Origin: Neofusicoccum parvum
Lineage: Eukaryota > Ascomycota > Dothideomycetes > Botryosphaeriales > Botryosphaeriaceae
Direction of reading: 5' to 3'
Assembly: GCA_020912385.1 (NCBI GenBank)
Contig: CP087206.1
Coordinates: 744,001-808,000, forward strand
DNA length: 64,000 nucleotides
The notes beneath the pieces were generated by a model, which saw only the letters and a list, made by a program, of their open reading frames with translations, was not told the DNA's origin and ran no database searches. A program made the position numbers and the translations under genes. Shown here one piece after another: positions 25,252 to 35,648 of this stretch; position 1 is the stretch's first letter, and every line of letters begins with the position of its first letter.

Positions 25252-25644
25252 TCATTGGACAATACGCACCAGGGAGTCGGCGATAGAGACTGGAACCATG
25301 GTACTGTCATGCTTCAAATGGAGGGGATACTCTGAGGTGAAAGTTCGGATGTCATGCGGGGGATGCTGGTGTGGACAGAGCACCGGAGAGTCCGGATCTG
25401 GGCGTACGGAGTGTTTCTCCGGCACTAAGAAGTTCACGATGCCCGTGCCTAGTCTGGAGCAGGCGTGTGGTGGTGATGGCGAAGGATAGAATGCTGAGAG
25501 ATAACTTTGATCAAAGAAAGCGGCGATGAGTGGAATTGTCATCAACCGAACCAGGTCTGGGAGAAGGCTAGAAACGAGATCGAAGAGAAGATGCTTCGCA
25601 CGAAGGGCGACGAAATCTCGGACTGATGCCAAGAATAAATCCAT
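25252..25644 (-). CDS. Candidate small protein or gene remnant, unknown function
   Basis: An ATG at 25644 opens a 130-codon frame ending TGA at 25252-25254. The N-terminal half is amphipathic/hydrophobic (DFVALRAKHLLFDLVSSLLP, then LMTIPLIAAFFDQ), the second half Pro/His/Ser-rich. No domain is recognised. Near its end the sequence CTG|GTGCGT could be a splice donor, and a hydrophobic helix lies shortly downstream in another frame, so this could be the 5' exon of a degraded gene. It is evidence of a plausible frame only. Confidence 0.25.
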   Translation of the reverse strand: MDLFLASVRDFVALRAKHLLFDLVSSLLPDLVRLMTIPLIAAFFDQSYLSAFYPSPSPPHACSRLGTGIVNFLVPEKHSVRPDPDSPVLCPHQHPPHDIRTFTSEYPLHLKHDSTMVPVSIADSLVRIVQ

Positions 25645-25778
25645 TGCTTGTTACTACACGCGAATAATCTAACCAATTAATGGAAGCCAATACTACCGGA
25701 TGTCGGGTGTCACTGACGTCTGCATAGCAAGGTCGTTAGCACACAGGTTCCAATCGGAAAGGGCCAGGCGTACCTCAT

Positions 25779-28456
25779 TTAACTGACGGGTGCGACCGAA
25801 ATGCCATCAAAGTAGAGTGACTTCTGGGAAAGGCCGCTGCCAGAACAGGAAATGGAAAATGAGATGGACGTGGGCGCTGGGGACGGTGCTGTCCAAGTGC
25901 CCGCCGGGCGAGTGAACAGTTTCCAGGTCTGGGTGAGGCCTTGGATGGTCATGAGTTGGCTACTTCCCGCCAGCATCGCGACCGAGCAGCCGCTCGCCAT
26001 GTTCGGGTCATCGGCCCTCATGGCCACGCTGACGCTGTAGGCTTGGCCCGCAGTGACATTCAGTGTGCCGCTCAGCGTGCCTGAGAAGCCCTGGTCCTTG
26101 AAGGAAACCACCGACAACGCATACGTTCCGTCATAGGCCTGTCCACTGGGGAGGCTGTATGAAGCAGTTCGCCCCTGGCCTGCCGCCGTGAATTTCCAAT
26201 GCGAAAGCGAGCTGCTCTCGAGAGAGCCATCGAGGACGCCGTCGGCGGGGCCGGCATCCGTGATCGAGATGCCGCTCAGCAAAACGCGGTTGTCCTGAAC
26301 CTGGTTTGCAGTAGGCGCACTGCAGCTTGCAACCACTTGGACATAGCTACCAGCATTGTTGCTGACGTCGGTAAGAGAGTAGGTCTGCGTGATCTGTGCC
26401 CATGAGGTTGAAATGCTTCCAGAAATTCCAGCCAATGCGAAGGTCTGCTGTGAGTAAGTTGTACTATCTGTCACCGCCAATCCGGTGATGCAGCCACGCG
26501 CGGTTGCGCCTGCCTTCACCCAGTAACTGAACTTGTAATTTCTGCCCGCTGGCATCGAGATGGCTTGCTGCAGCCTCAACCGAAAGGAGCTCGTAGTCGA
26601 ACTACCTTGCACACTCAGCGCTTTATTACAGCCCAGGCCCTCATTCGTCACTGGGAAGGAAGCCTGATAGACATCGGTCGTCGTTGTCCAAGATCCAAGG
26701 TCGCCACTTGCAAAGTCGCCATTCTTGACCATGTTTCCAACAGCAGTGATTGTGGATGGAGTGCACGTCGCTGACACAGTTTGCGTCGTAGTCGTTGAAA
26801 TAGTCGTTGTCAACACAGAAGCCGGGACCGTCGCGACGACGGTTGTGAGCGTGGCTGCGCCAGTAGCCATCTGCGAACAGGCGACTGAGATGCGGGCAGG
26901 CGCCGACAGACTTGCCAACACAGCCGGCGTCTGGGGTGCGGTCACCCTCCGAACCACATCAGCAGCGGAGCGCGGTTCCAAGGCATATCTCGCCGCCAGA
27001 GCCGCCGAGGAAGTCACAGTACTCGTGATGGTTGTGGTGGCGTATTGGGTTGATACACCGCCGGTCGAGGTGACGGAGACAGTAGTCGTGGACGTGGGAG
27101 TGTAGCTGACCAGCGAGGTACAGAAGCTCAGGGCCGCCGTGTCGCTGGCAATTTTCTGCAGATCCACCTGGCAAACGGGCTGGCGGTCGTCCCTGGAGTA
27201 GAAGAAACTCGAAGTGTACGTGTACTTGGCGCCGATGCCATCATTGTATGCTGCTGTGTTGACGGCGTATTTACTATCCCAGTTGGACGTGTAGAATGTG
27301 CACATTTGCCCCAAGTCACCGGTCGTTCCATTCTGCGTGACCCGGAGCTGGTAAGATCCAAACGCCGCGCACAGCGGGGTGATACCGGTCGAGGGCGGGT
27401 GTGCAATGTTGTAGTCGTTCTGGGCGTTGCAGGCGGCGGCGCAGTTGTTCACGTCGTATCCGCTTTGGAGCAACTTGTAGCCCATGTACGTCCAAGTGCC
27501 CGCACAGTCCCGCAGCGGGGCATTCATGACAGCATTACCAAGAACCTCGGGGACAGTCCACCCGGAAATGGGACCGCCAATTGTGTTGCTTGTGTAGGCG
27601 TTGGACCCAGCAACGGCGACGTGGAATTGCTGCCGCAGATTTCCATCGCTGGTTGCAGTTGAACTGTCAAGAGCAGCTCCCCAGAAGTCGCACTTAATGT
27701 TCACCAAGGGGACCGGGCTCGGGCAGGAATCGCCGGGATCAACGGACGGATCCATCTCGAAGTAGATGTTGAACGACAGGCAACCCTGCTTAGTATTGCA
27801 TATACTACTACAGCTGCTGGGGTCGTACTCCTGAAGAAGCGTGTAACCCAGATACATGACTATGAAATGTTCAGCGGAAGGTCTGGAGAGAATTGAACAT
27901 TGGGGTACTCACGAGCACTGCTTGCTGCCAGTTCCCCTTTGAATGCCGCGAAGTAGCCCTGAGGATCGGAGACACTGAGCGCCTTATCCGAGAAGGTAGA
28001 ATTGGATCTGAAGCTGTCGTACGTCGCATCCAAAGGGAGACTGTATGAATTGGCAATTCTTGGCTCCGGCTGACATGCTGTCCGCTTGTGTAGGGTATCT
28101 TTCACAAGACTGCGTTTGACCGGCGTCTGTGTGGCAGACGGCGCTAAAGTGGAATCATCTTCTCCAGCAGCATTGATAGCTGCAGTGCTGACGGCAGGGA
28201 AAACACTGAGAGGTGTATTCAATACCACTGACGATGCTGCCGCCACCGCACTCGAAGTTGCATAAGGCACCACTTGGGAGATTATGCCTGTGGCGGTGGA
28301 GTAGGTAGGCGGGCTGATGTCTTTCAGGAAATCGAGTGGAATTGCATCGGGTGTTGGATTGGCGTCCGGAGGGATGTCGGTATTGATCGAACTGATTGGT
28401 GCTGGCTGCGAGGCAGCCAGTACGGTCAGCCCCTGGAGGATGATGAGAAAACGCAT
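25779..28456 (-). CDS. Large secreted protein with two PAN/apple-like and two carbohydrate-binding-like modules
   Basis: Model on the minus strand: exons 28456-27913 and 27859-25779, giving 874 aa. ATG 28456 begins a signal peptide (MRFLIILQGLTVLAASQPA). A Ser/Ala/Thr-rich region contains dibasic Lys-Arg sites (PVKRS, LHKRT) that suit Kex2 processing. Two related Cys-rich modules follow, each starting YLGY/YMGY-xLLQ and carrying CSSIC / CAAAC plus later Cys, resembling PAN-like domains; the intron falls just before the first. After a Thr/Ser-rich linker come two beta-sandwich-like modules, beginning NMVKNGDFASGDLGSW and VLDGSLESSSLSHW, which resemble CBM4/9-type galactose-binding-like folds. 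No catalytic motif is visible. It is probably an extracellular adhesion or glycan-binding protein. Domain names are inferred from pattern; secretion and modular layout are directly visible. Confidence 0.78.
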
Positions 28457-29538
28457 GATGAATTGCAGTGCTGGAGAGACAGTGGGCAACGGAACAGGTT
28501 GTACTTATAGCTTCGGGAGGAGATAGATTGACCTGTAGCTGCTGAGAATAACGAAGTCGATGAGGCTGAGCATTCACGGTCTCGCCAATCTGAGGCTATG
28601 GTTGGCCGAACGCACAGGTCTTCCTAGATCTAGAAGGATGGTGAGGCTAGTCCGCCATACCAGAGCATGCTGGAGGCTGACTCACAGTGATAGCCTATCA
28701 CGCACCTGTTCTCCTCTCTTATTACGGGAGACCCACTGGTACCGGCTGGGACCGATCGTTCGAAAGTTCGTGGCGGCGGGCATTTCCGACTCAGTCCTTC
28801 AGCTGCTCCCAATAGTCCAAGAGTCCAAGTTGACAAACGCCATCGCAATCATTTGGATATTAGTACTTCACTGTATCAAGTCCCTCAACTTCTCTGAGAA
28901 CGACCTGTACAACCCTCGGCATTGTTAAAGCAGCTCTAAAGCATTGTCGGATATCGTTCGGGCGGTGAGCTGTTAAGTAACGTCGATAGGTAGGTGATGA
29001 AGCGTCTAACACTATTTTGAAGCCAGGGATAACAGGTCACGCTAGAATAATCTTGGTTTACCACCCAGGATGCTTCGGAGCTATCGAGCACTACTATGTG
29101 GTCGACTCAGATAGATTGGCACGAGAACATACCCTTACACATACGCAGTTGAAACATTCTTCTGGGCGCGAATGTGCGGTTAAATGAATGCCAAACCCAT
29201 TCAGAAGAACGATTCGACTGCCTGTGAAGGCAGGCACGCGTTGCAGTATTACTCGAACAGACCACAAGCCATGGGTCGTGCGGGATGACAGGCTCGGGCC
29301 GTGTCTGTATGCCAGTGAAACAGTAGAACTCGAGACGATTTGTGGGGCCCTTGATGGCTACCGCCAAATGGGGCTGCCGAATTACTGGTTGGATCTACAT
29401 TAGCTCTCTGGATAGCTCCTTCCAAGATTCTGCGTAATGAGAACATTAAAAATTAGGCCGTTATGTAGGGATACCGAATACCGCAATTTACCAAGGATGA
29501 CATGTTCCGGCAACATAAGGAGACTAAGACGCGACAAA
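28457..29538. other. Intergenic region between the secreted-protein gene and the NLR 3' end
   Basis: AT-leaning with no convincing frame. The first ~200 bases (28457-28650) should hold the promoter of the minus-strand secreted-protein gene. The rest has only short frames without motifs, and the last part is the NLR 3' UTR. Confidence 0.45.
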
Positions 29539-32500
29539 TCACACATCACCAAATCTTCGACCTACCATTTCCGCCTCACCCACCTCACCCACTTTTTCCA
29601 GCAGCTCCTGTAAGCTCCGCAGATTCTTCTTCGTTGTGGGATGCTTTCGCCCCAGGGCTTGAAAGTGGCCCTCCAAGGCCTCCTCGTAGCAAAGCTTTGC
29701 CTGCTCAACATCCCCCCGCGCCTCGCACACCTGCGCCAACCAGTCTAGCGCCCGGAAAATCTGCAGCACACCACTGGCCGCGCCGCTACTTTGGGAACGG
29801 AAGCCCTTGATGGCCCTACGCAGGATAGTCTGGGCTTCCTCGAGCTCGCCGCGACGAAAGTAGATGACGCCGAGAAGCTCGACAGAGCCGTACGTCTCGA
29901 GACTGTCCTTCCCCAGAATCTTCTCTCTGCCCGTGATGGCGAGCTCACACAGCGGCTGTGCATCTGCATGATCGCCCTGCAGGAAGTGTATGTATGCCAT
30001 GTTGTGCAAAGCGCGTAGGACGTTCGGGTGAAGGGGACCGAGCTGCCGCTCTCCAATCTCTAAGACGCGTTGCTGGAGCCGTGCAGCCTCGTCCAGACGG
30101 TCCAGTTTGATTAGGCAAAGGGCCAAGTTTTGCATGTTACGGACTGTGGCAGGGTGTTCGGGACCGAGATTACTGGTATTGTTCTCGAGGGCCTCTTGGA
30201 TGAGTTGGGTGGCTTCGTCGTACTCGGCGAGCTCCTTGTACACCAACCCAAGGGCTTCGGTAGCCACGAGTGTTTCTGGGTGAGCGGATCCGAGACGGGC
30301 TTTGTAGCCTCTGATGCCGCTTTCGAGTAGTGATCTGGCTTCTGAGAGCCGGCTCTGCCTCCATCTCACAATGCCAGATCCAGTCAAGGCCTGCGTGGTC
30401 TCCAAAGCGATGGAGCCGCGCTCTCGAGTGAAAACACGGATGCAATCGTCGTACATAGTCTCTGCTTCATCATTTTGATCCAGCAGACGGTGGAGTTTCG
30501 CAAGACCGAGCTTAGTTCGCGTGGTCTCCAAGCTTTCGTTCCCTAAGGTCGCAATTTGACTATTCAGAGCCCGTTCGTAAAACGTCTGGGCCTCGGGGTA
30601 CAGTCCATGGAGCTGATATAGTAGTGCGCAGTCTTTCCAGAGCAATGTACACTCTCGGAACCCTTCGTGGCCTTGCGGGAAAAGTTCCATTATCCATTTC
30701 GAGGATTTGGTCAGATGCGGTATGGATTTTCGTCCAAGGGACCACTGCTCGTTGGAGTAGTAGTGCTCGTTTTCAATGCGCGTTGCTTTGACAACCGTTT
30801 CGAAAGCATCTTTTGCATGACTTCTCTTCTCGTTGATCCGAAGTCTTTCTCGCGCGCAAACTCGAACGAGTGGATGGATTGCGATGTATCCATTGTCAGC
30901 TCTCTTCACCAAAGAGAAAGAGTACAACGTCTCTAGATGATCCTCCACTGGGTTTGACATCAGTTTAGTGTTCTGAAATGGATAGGGTATTGAATTTTGG
31001 ATACTCAACCCACCTTGATCATTCGCGAGAGAAGAGAAGATGTCAGTAGGCACATCGCCGTTGTCATAGAACGAGCACAGCACCAGAATCTTAGCCGCAA
31101 CCGGATCGAGGTTTTCAATCTTGACGAACGAAGTCTCGAAGGTTTTGAAAACTGGATCATGTCGATCCTGAAAGCCATACGTTCGAGACTGCTTGCTCAA
31201 AACCCTCTTCACGTTGTCGTTAAAGGCGGCAGGGTATTCCTTCAACGATAAGCATTGAGAGAAGATGTAGGCTCCAGCATGATCGACGGCCAGTGGTAAG
31301 TAGCCAAGCTCGTGCACAATTTGATTTGCAAATTTCTCTGTCACGTTGATCAGCTATTACTGCAATTCCGGGGACATGTAGAGGTACATCTACTACACAC
31401 CATCTTCCTCAGAAGGTTCATCAAATTTCTGACAGCTGTGAAGAAGAAGCTCGATAGCTTCAGATCTGTCCAGGAGGTTTAGTAAGACCCCTTGGCCAAG
31501 GCGGGCACAGCCTCTCCTGCGGCTTGTGACTATAATCTTGCCATGGGATCCAGAAGGGATAAAGCTTTCAAGCTTGAATTGCTCCGGATCGTCATAGTTG
31601 TCATACACAAGCAACCATTTGGTATTTGATTCCAGGTTGAACCACGCCATCACAGCATTCCTGACCCCCTCTACTGCTGTCTGGTCCGAGCGAACGCGTC
31701 CGGAATCATCAACCATGCCCTTGAGTCCGAGCTTTTCGGATATCCTCGCGTATGGCGGGGGCCTGGCGGAGAGCAATTTGGCGTAATGGGCGATGACCAA
31801 CTCTGCGACTTGGAGGAAACTGGAATTTGTCGAGTCTTTCGACGACGCGTTGATCCAGAATATGGAACTAAAGTTAGTACGTCGCGTATGACAGAAATGT
31901 ACTGCAATCTGTGTCTTTCCAATTCCGGGAGAGCCGTGGAGAACGGCTATACTTCTGGAGCTGCTTCGAGTCAATATTCGGTCCAACGCCTCGAGTGGAT
32001 CATCACGTCCAACAAAAAATGAAACGTCCGACCCATACGGAATATCGACATGGAGTCTGAAACCTGCTTCACCAGTGAACAAATTCTGAAATGTATCTTG
32101 GAAAGGCTTCCTGCTCATCACCTTTTGCGGGGAAGCTGAGCGCCATGATCAGTATACGCACTGGTTATGACATTTTAGGTTATTACATACGTGTAGGAGC
32201 GCTGAGGCTTGACCAGGCGCTTGCGATCTTGTCGACAGCCTTCTCTGCCATGATTGAGAGGTGGTCGGCGATGGTGGTGAAATCGTCATCACGAGCGGAT
32301 CGAAACCTGACCATGTTGCGGTGATTCTTCCGAATTTCGATGAGATCGACGTTTGTGGCGCCCGGAACAGTGGCAGACCATGGTGGAACCACCTTTGAAG
32401 TCATGTGAGCAGGTGAATGCCTCGGTGGTAGACCATGCCTACTTACCAGCACTTTATAGCGTCCCATAATAAGCGTTTCAGTTCCCTCGAAACAAAATTT

Positions 32501-33352
32501 TGTATCGAAATCGGAACTGATAGCCTTATATTGTTCCAGTTGATCATTGAGCCATTCAGAATGTTGCTCGAGATGCTTGAGGGCATTGTCGTTTGTCTTC
32601 CCGTACACGGAAACGATTCTCGCTGCCATTCTTGCCAGACTGACACCATTGGCCCCTTGATGAGGAGTCCCCAAGAATACGATGCCATAGGTGGACAGCT
32701 TGACAGCATGATGTTTTTCGTTGTGCGCAGGGCTGGTCAAAGTGGCGTGAATAAGCGCCTTTCAAATATTCAAGTTAGTCTTGGAGGTGCCAGTGCATCT
32801 TGCACTTACTTACACTTTTCAAGACTATGCCTCCCAAGCTGTGTGCAATGAATATAATGGGCCTGCAGGTTGTCTGGAGATTACATCAGCGTATTCATTA
32901 CAGTGGAAGATTGAAGCCTGCTATACCTTGGTCTTCTCACGCTTCAAGCTTAGGGCCTGTAGAAGCTTGATTCCGTGTCCATTGAGAGTCTGCCTTGAGA
33001 TATCCTCTTCCCATGTGCCATGTGTTCTTGAGTCGTAGCCATATGTCAATATCCTTGCACGTGGAATCTCCGCCGGTAACAAGTCTCGTAACCAAAGAAC
33101 ATTGTTATCCGCGGTCCAAGTCCTTTCGCGGTGCCCGTTGAGACCGTGGATCGCAATCAAGCTATCGAGAACTACTGTTAGCCTTGTTGGATACATACAA
33201 CCGGCTCGCAGGGAAACTCACTCCAGCTGAGGTTCAGTGCCAGGTGCAAGCTCCTTCAGACCCCATCTCTCTTCATCTGCATCGTCTGTCGTGCTCGGAT
33301 CGGAAGCGTCCCAGAAGCCGAACCGGGGCAAGATGGAGAGGAACAACTCCAT
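29539..33352 (-). CDS. Fungal NLR (STAND) protein: SesB-like hydrolase, NB-ARC, TPR repeats
   Basis: Model on the minus strand: exons 33352-33222, 33161-32927, 32873-32814, 32758-32447, 32392-32191, 32135-31401, 31337-29539; 1157 aa, every junction in frame. The N-terminal alpha/beta hydrolase has IHGLNGH (48-54), the nucleophile motif HSLGG (Ser134, rebuilt only by splicing in the 60-nt exon 3), FLGTPHQG (170-177) and a candidate catalytic His270 in NHRNM; this matches the SesB-like effector type. NB-ARC: P-loop GSPGIGKT (381-388), Walker B LLVYDN (488-493), an IIVTSRR sensor strand, and LGYLPLAVDHAGAY. The C-terminus has about six 42-residue TPRs with the HPxT/LGxxHP pattern (LGPEHPAT, LGPLHPNV). 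Such proteins sense non-self through the repeats and oligomerise by NB-ARC to activate the effector, in heterokaryon incompatibility or immunity-like cell death. The repeats are diverged, not near-identical. The ligand is unknown. Confidence 0.9.
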
Positions 33353-33989
33353 TGTGAGGGCGAGGCAGGCCTCAAACCATCGGGAGGACCTTTGCAAGCG
33401 GCTGTCTTCGAATCCTTTCCTGCTTCAAAGGAAGACCCCCCGATAATAAGGCTGATGCCGAAAAGAGACACTGCGGCCGATGAGTGTAGAGTCAATCGAA
33501 TTTCGACCCGCACCTGAACTCGAAGTTGTGGGGAACAGGGCTTCCTGTGCGACTTTGTACAACATTCTTGGCACCGAAAAGGGCCTACCCCAGGATCTTC
33601 TTTATCAGTCGATATCTGCACCCTCCGAGCCCCGGTCCGATGCGGCTCAATTTGCTCACATATTAAATCCTCAACGCTCACTTTCATGCCACGCAGCCGG
33701 TGAACAGCGCACTCTTTAGCCACGGTCAGCCTTACAATTTCGCGCCAACCAGAAAAGTGATCTGCGGATTATTGTATGGAAGAAGAATGATGGAGGGTTC
33801 GTACGTCCATCTACTGGTCAGTCATTAATCCATGCAGAGTTCGTTCTCGCCAATGAAGTGGAAGCGACCATGTGCGATACAGATGCGGGGTGATAACTGA
33901 TATGCCGTGCGAGGCGCCTCATACACGTGGACGTATGGTTGACGCGATGTAGCTTAAATATGCGACCGTTTCCTAGCATTCTGTGAGAC
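33353..33989. other. Upstream region of the NLR gene
   Basis: Promoter and leader of the minus-strand NLR gene lie here. A minus-strand frame at 33256-33723 overlaps NLR exon 1 in another phase and an 80-codon plus-strand frame sits at 33480-33719; neither has a recognisable domain. Confidence 0.4.
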
Positions 33990-33995
33990 TATAAA
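33990..33995 (+). promoter_or_regulatory. TATAAA element upstream of a small ORF
   Basis: TATAAA lies 55 bases before the ATG at 34051, followed by a pyrimidine-rich stretch (34024-34040). Spacing suits a TATA box with a short leader, but the element could be chance in this AT-leaning region. Confidence 0.3.
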
Positions 33996-34050
33996 GTGGC
34001 GTTCTATCGCATTTGACCGGTGATTTCCTGGTCTTCCTCAGTACCAAGAT

Positions 34051-34158
34051 ATGGGCGACAGCGGCAACGCAGGTTCTAACGTCAAGGTGGGCGAGGAGGG
34101 CGAGGACAAGACGAAAGGCTCGAAGACGAGCCAACGCCTCGGCAATCAGAATGAGTAG
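34051..34158 (+). CDS. Candidate 35-residue hydrophilic small protein
   Basis: ATG 34051 opens 35 codons to TAG 34156-34158. The peptide is Gly/Glu/Lys/Asp-rich (VGEEGEDKTKGSK in the middle) with no hydrophobic segment. The ORF is more GC-rich than its surroundings, and a TATAAA lies 55 bases upstream. A polypyrimidine-CAG just before it (ending 34041) could instead be a splice acceptor, making this a last exon. No family is recognised. Confidence 0.25.
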   Translation: MGDSGNAGSNVKVGEEGEDKTKGSKTSQRLGNQNE

Positions 34159-35648
34159 CCGGCCCTAGCCCCATGAGCCTTGTGATGAGTTTGGCGAGTA
34201 AAAAGTAGCCTTGAACTTACCTCCAAGGACAGGTCGACACGGAAACGCTACCCAGAGCTACACTGAGCAAGAACTCTAAAGAGAAACATCAAGGAGCACA
34301 AAGTCCAAGTCCTCGCCAACGTTAAATAGCCGCGCACAAGTGGCACACATCGGCTCCGAATCTACGATCTTCCGAGAAGGCCATTTTGGGGGGACGGAAT
34401 ACGCTTCGCTTCGTAGCATGTGCACCGCGCGAGGAGTCATGAGGGATAGAACTATCATGTCAGCTGTCAATTTATCATTTGCAATCATTTGCGGGTTTCG
34501 AGTTGTGGTTCCTCCATCTTCAACATCATCCTCTACGAACTGGGTCCTTTGGGTTTAAAAGGCGGTCATCATCCGGTATTGCCGGCCAGGATTTTCAGGT
34601 AGAAGTCCACAGAGAATACCCATGCAGACAATGTTGAAATCGGAGGCAGCGAAGCCATGGTGCTGGTGGGCAGAAACTGTGATAAATCCATCCTCTTCTA
34701 GGTTCAAACGTCAGGTTGAGCTTCAGCGTATCCAGATAGGGCAAGGATGGCAGCGTGTGCAACTTGGGTCGTATCTTGTGCAAGCGGAGAAGAGGAAGCG
34801 GAGACTGGAGCGGAACACGGGTTCTCAGTTCCGCCAAATAGTTTTGCCGAAGCGCCAGAACGGTTGTTCCGAACGCCGAAATTCGGGCATTGGAGCTGTT
34901 GGCGCAGCCTCGCGCAGCTGCGGCGCCTCCACCCCAGCATCTCGACAACCAGGACAGCGAGCAAAAATTGGAAAGCGGGAGGTTTGCGAGCGGGCAAATG
35001 TGCACCGAACGGCGGTGTCTTGGGAGGTTCCATGGCGTGGTTGTGGTGCAGCGGGGGGCTGACGGCGCGAACGTCATACGAATGTTGTGCTGAGCCGATG
35101 ATGTGCGCAAGTGAGCACGACGTTGGAAGTTGTTGGCCGGGCTTGGCGCTGCCGCTTTGGGCGACCTGCCGCAGGGCCCGCGGTTCTTCCGACGCGGCTG
35201 CCGAGTGACGCGCGCAGACGCGGCGAGTCGCGCTCCCTCAACACCACTCTTCTCGCACACGATGCAGCCCGGAGAGTGCCCGTTTTCTGTTGCCTTGCCT
35301 CCGGCCTTGCAGCATGCGTCTGGCGCGTTGACCGAGCGACAGGCCCGCTCGCAGTCTCGCTCGACCGCTGCAGCTCGCTCCCTGCTGTGTTCAGTTCAGA
35401 GCCCCTCACGTCCCCGCCACAACGTCATATCATCAACCCGGACAAACAACGGCCGCCAGCTCCCTGATGTGGTGCCACTGAATTTGTAATCCCGGACGAA
35501 GTCTGCAGGGGAGACGATAAATCCACATGAAATACTCCACCCTCCAGTTGATCCACAGCATTGGCTGCTCCACTCCACCTCACCCCCAGCAATCCTCCAC
35601 ATCTCTCTTCCCGCAACCTTACCCTGACCACACCGTCCACCCAACACC
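34159..35648. other. Intergenic region upstream of the SDR gene
   Basis: AT-leaning to about 34600, then GC-richer. Frames of 110-221 codons overlap on both strands at 34595-35260 with no motif or convincing splice context, so I do not call a gene. From 35530 to 35648 the plus strand becomes strongly C-rich (CCACC/CCTCAC-type runs) and is the SDR leader. Confidence 0.4.

Noticed and set aside
30962..31012. Possible extra intron in the last NLR exon (GTGGGT ... TTTCAG)
   Set aside because: Removing it creates an in-frame stop just after the junction, while the unspliced frame continues into the TPR region.
34595..35260. 221-codon minus-strand frame
   Set aside because: Several overlapping frames on both strands are open here; the protein has no recognisable repeat or domain and no good start context.
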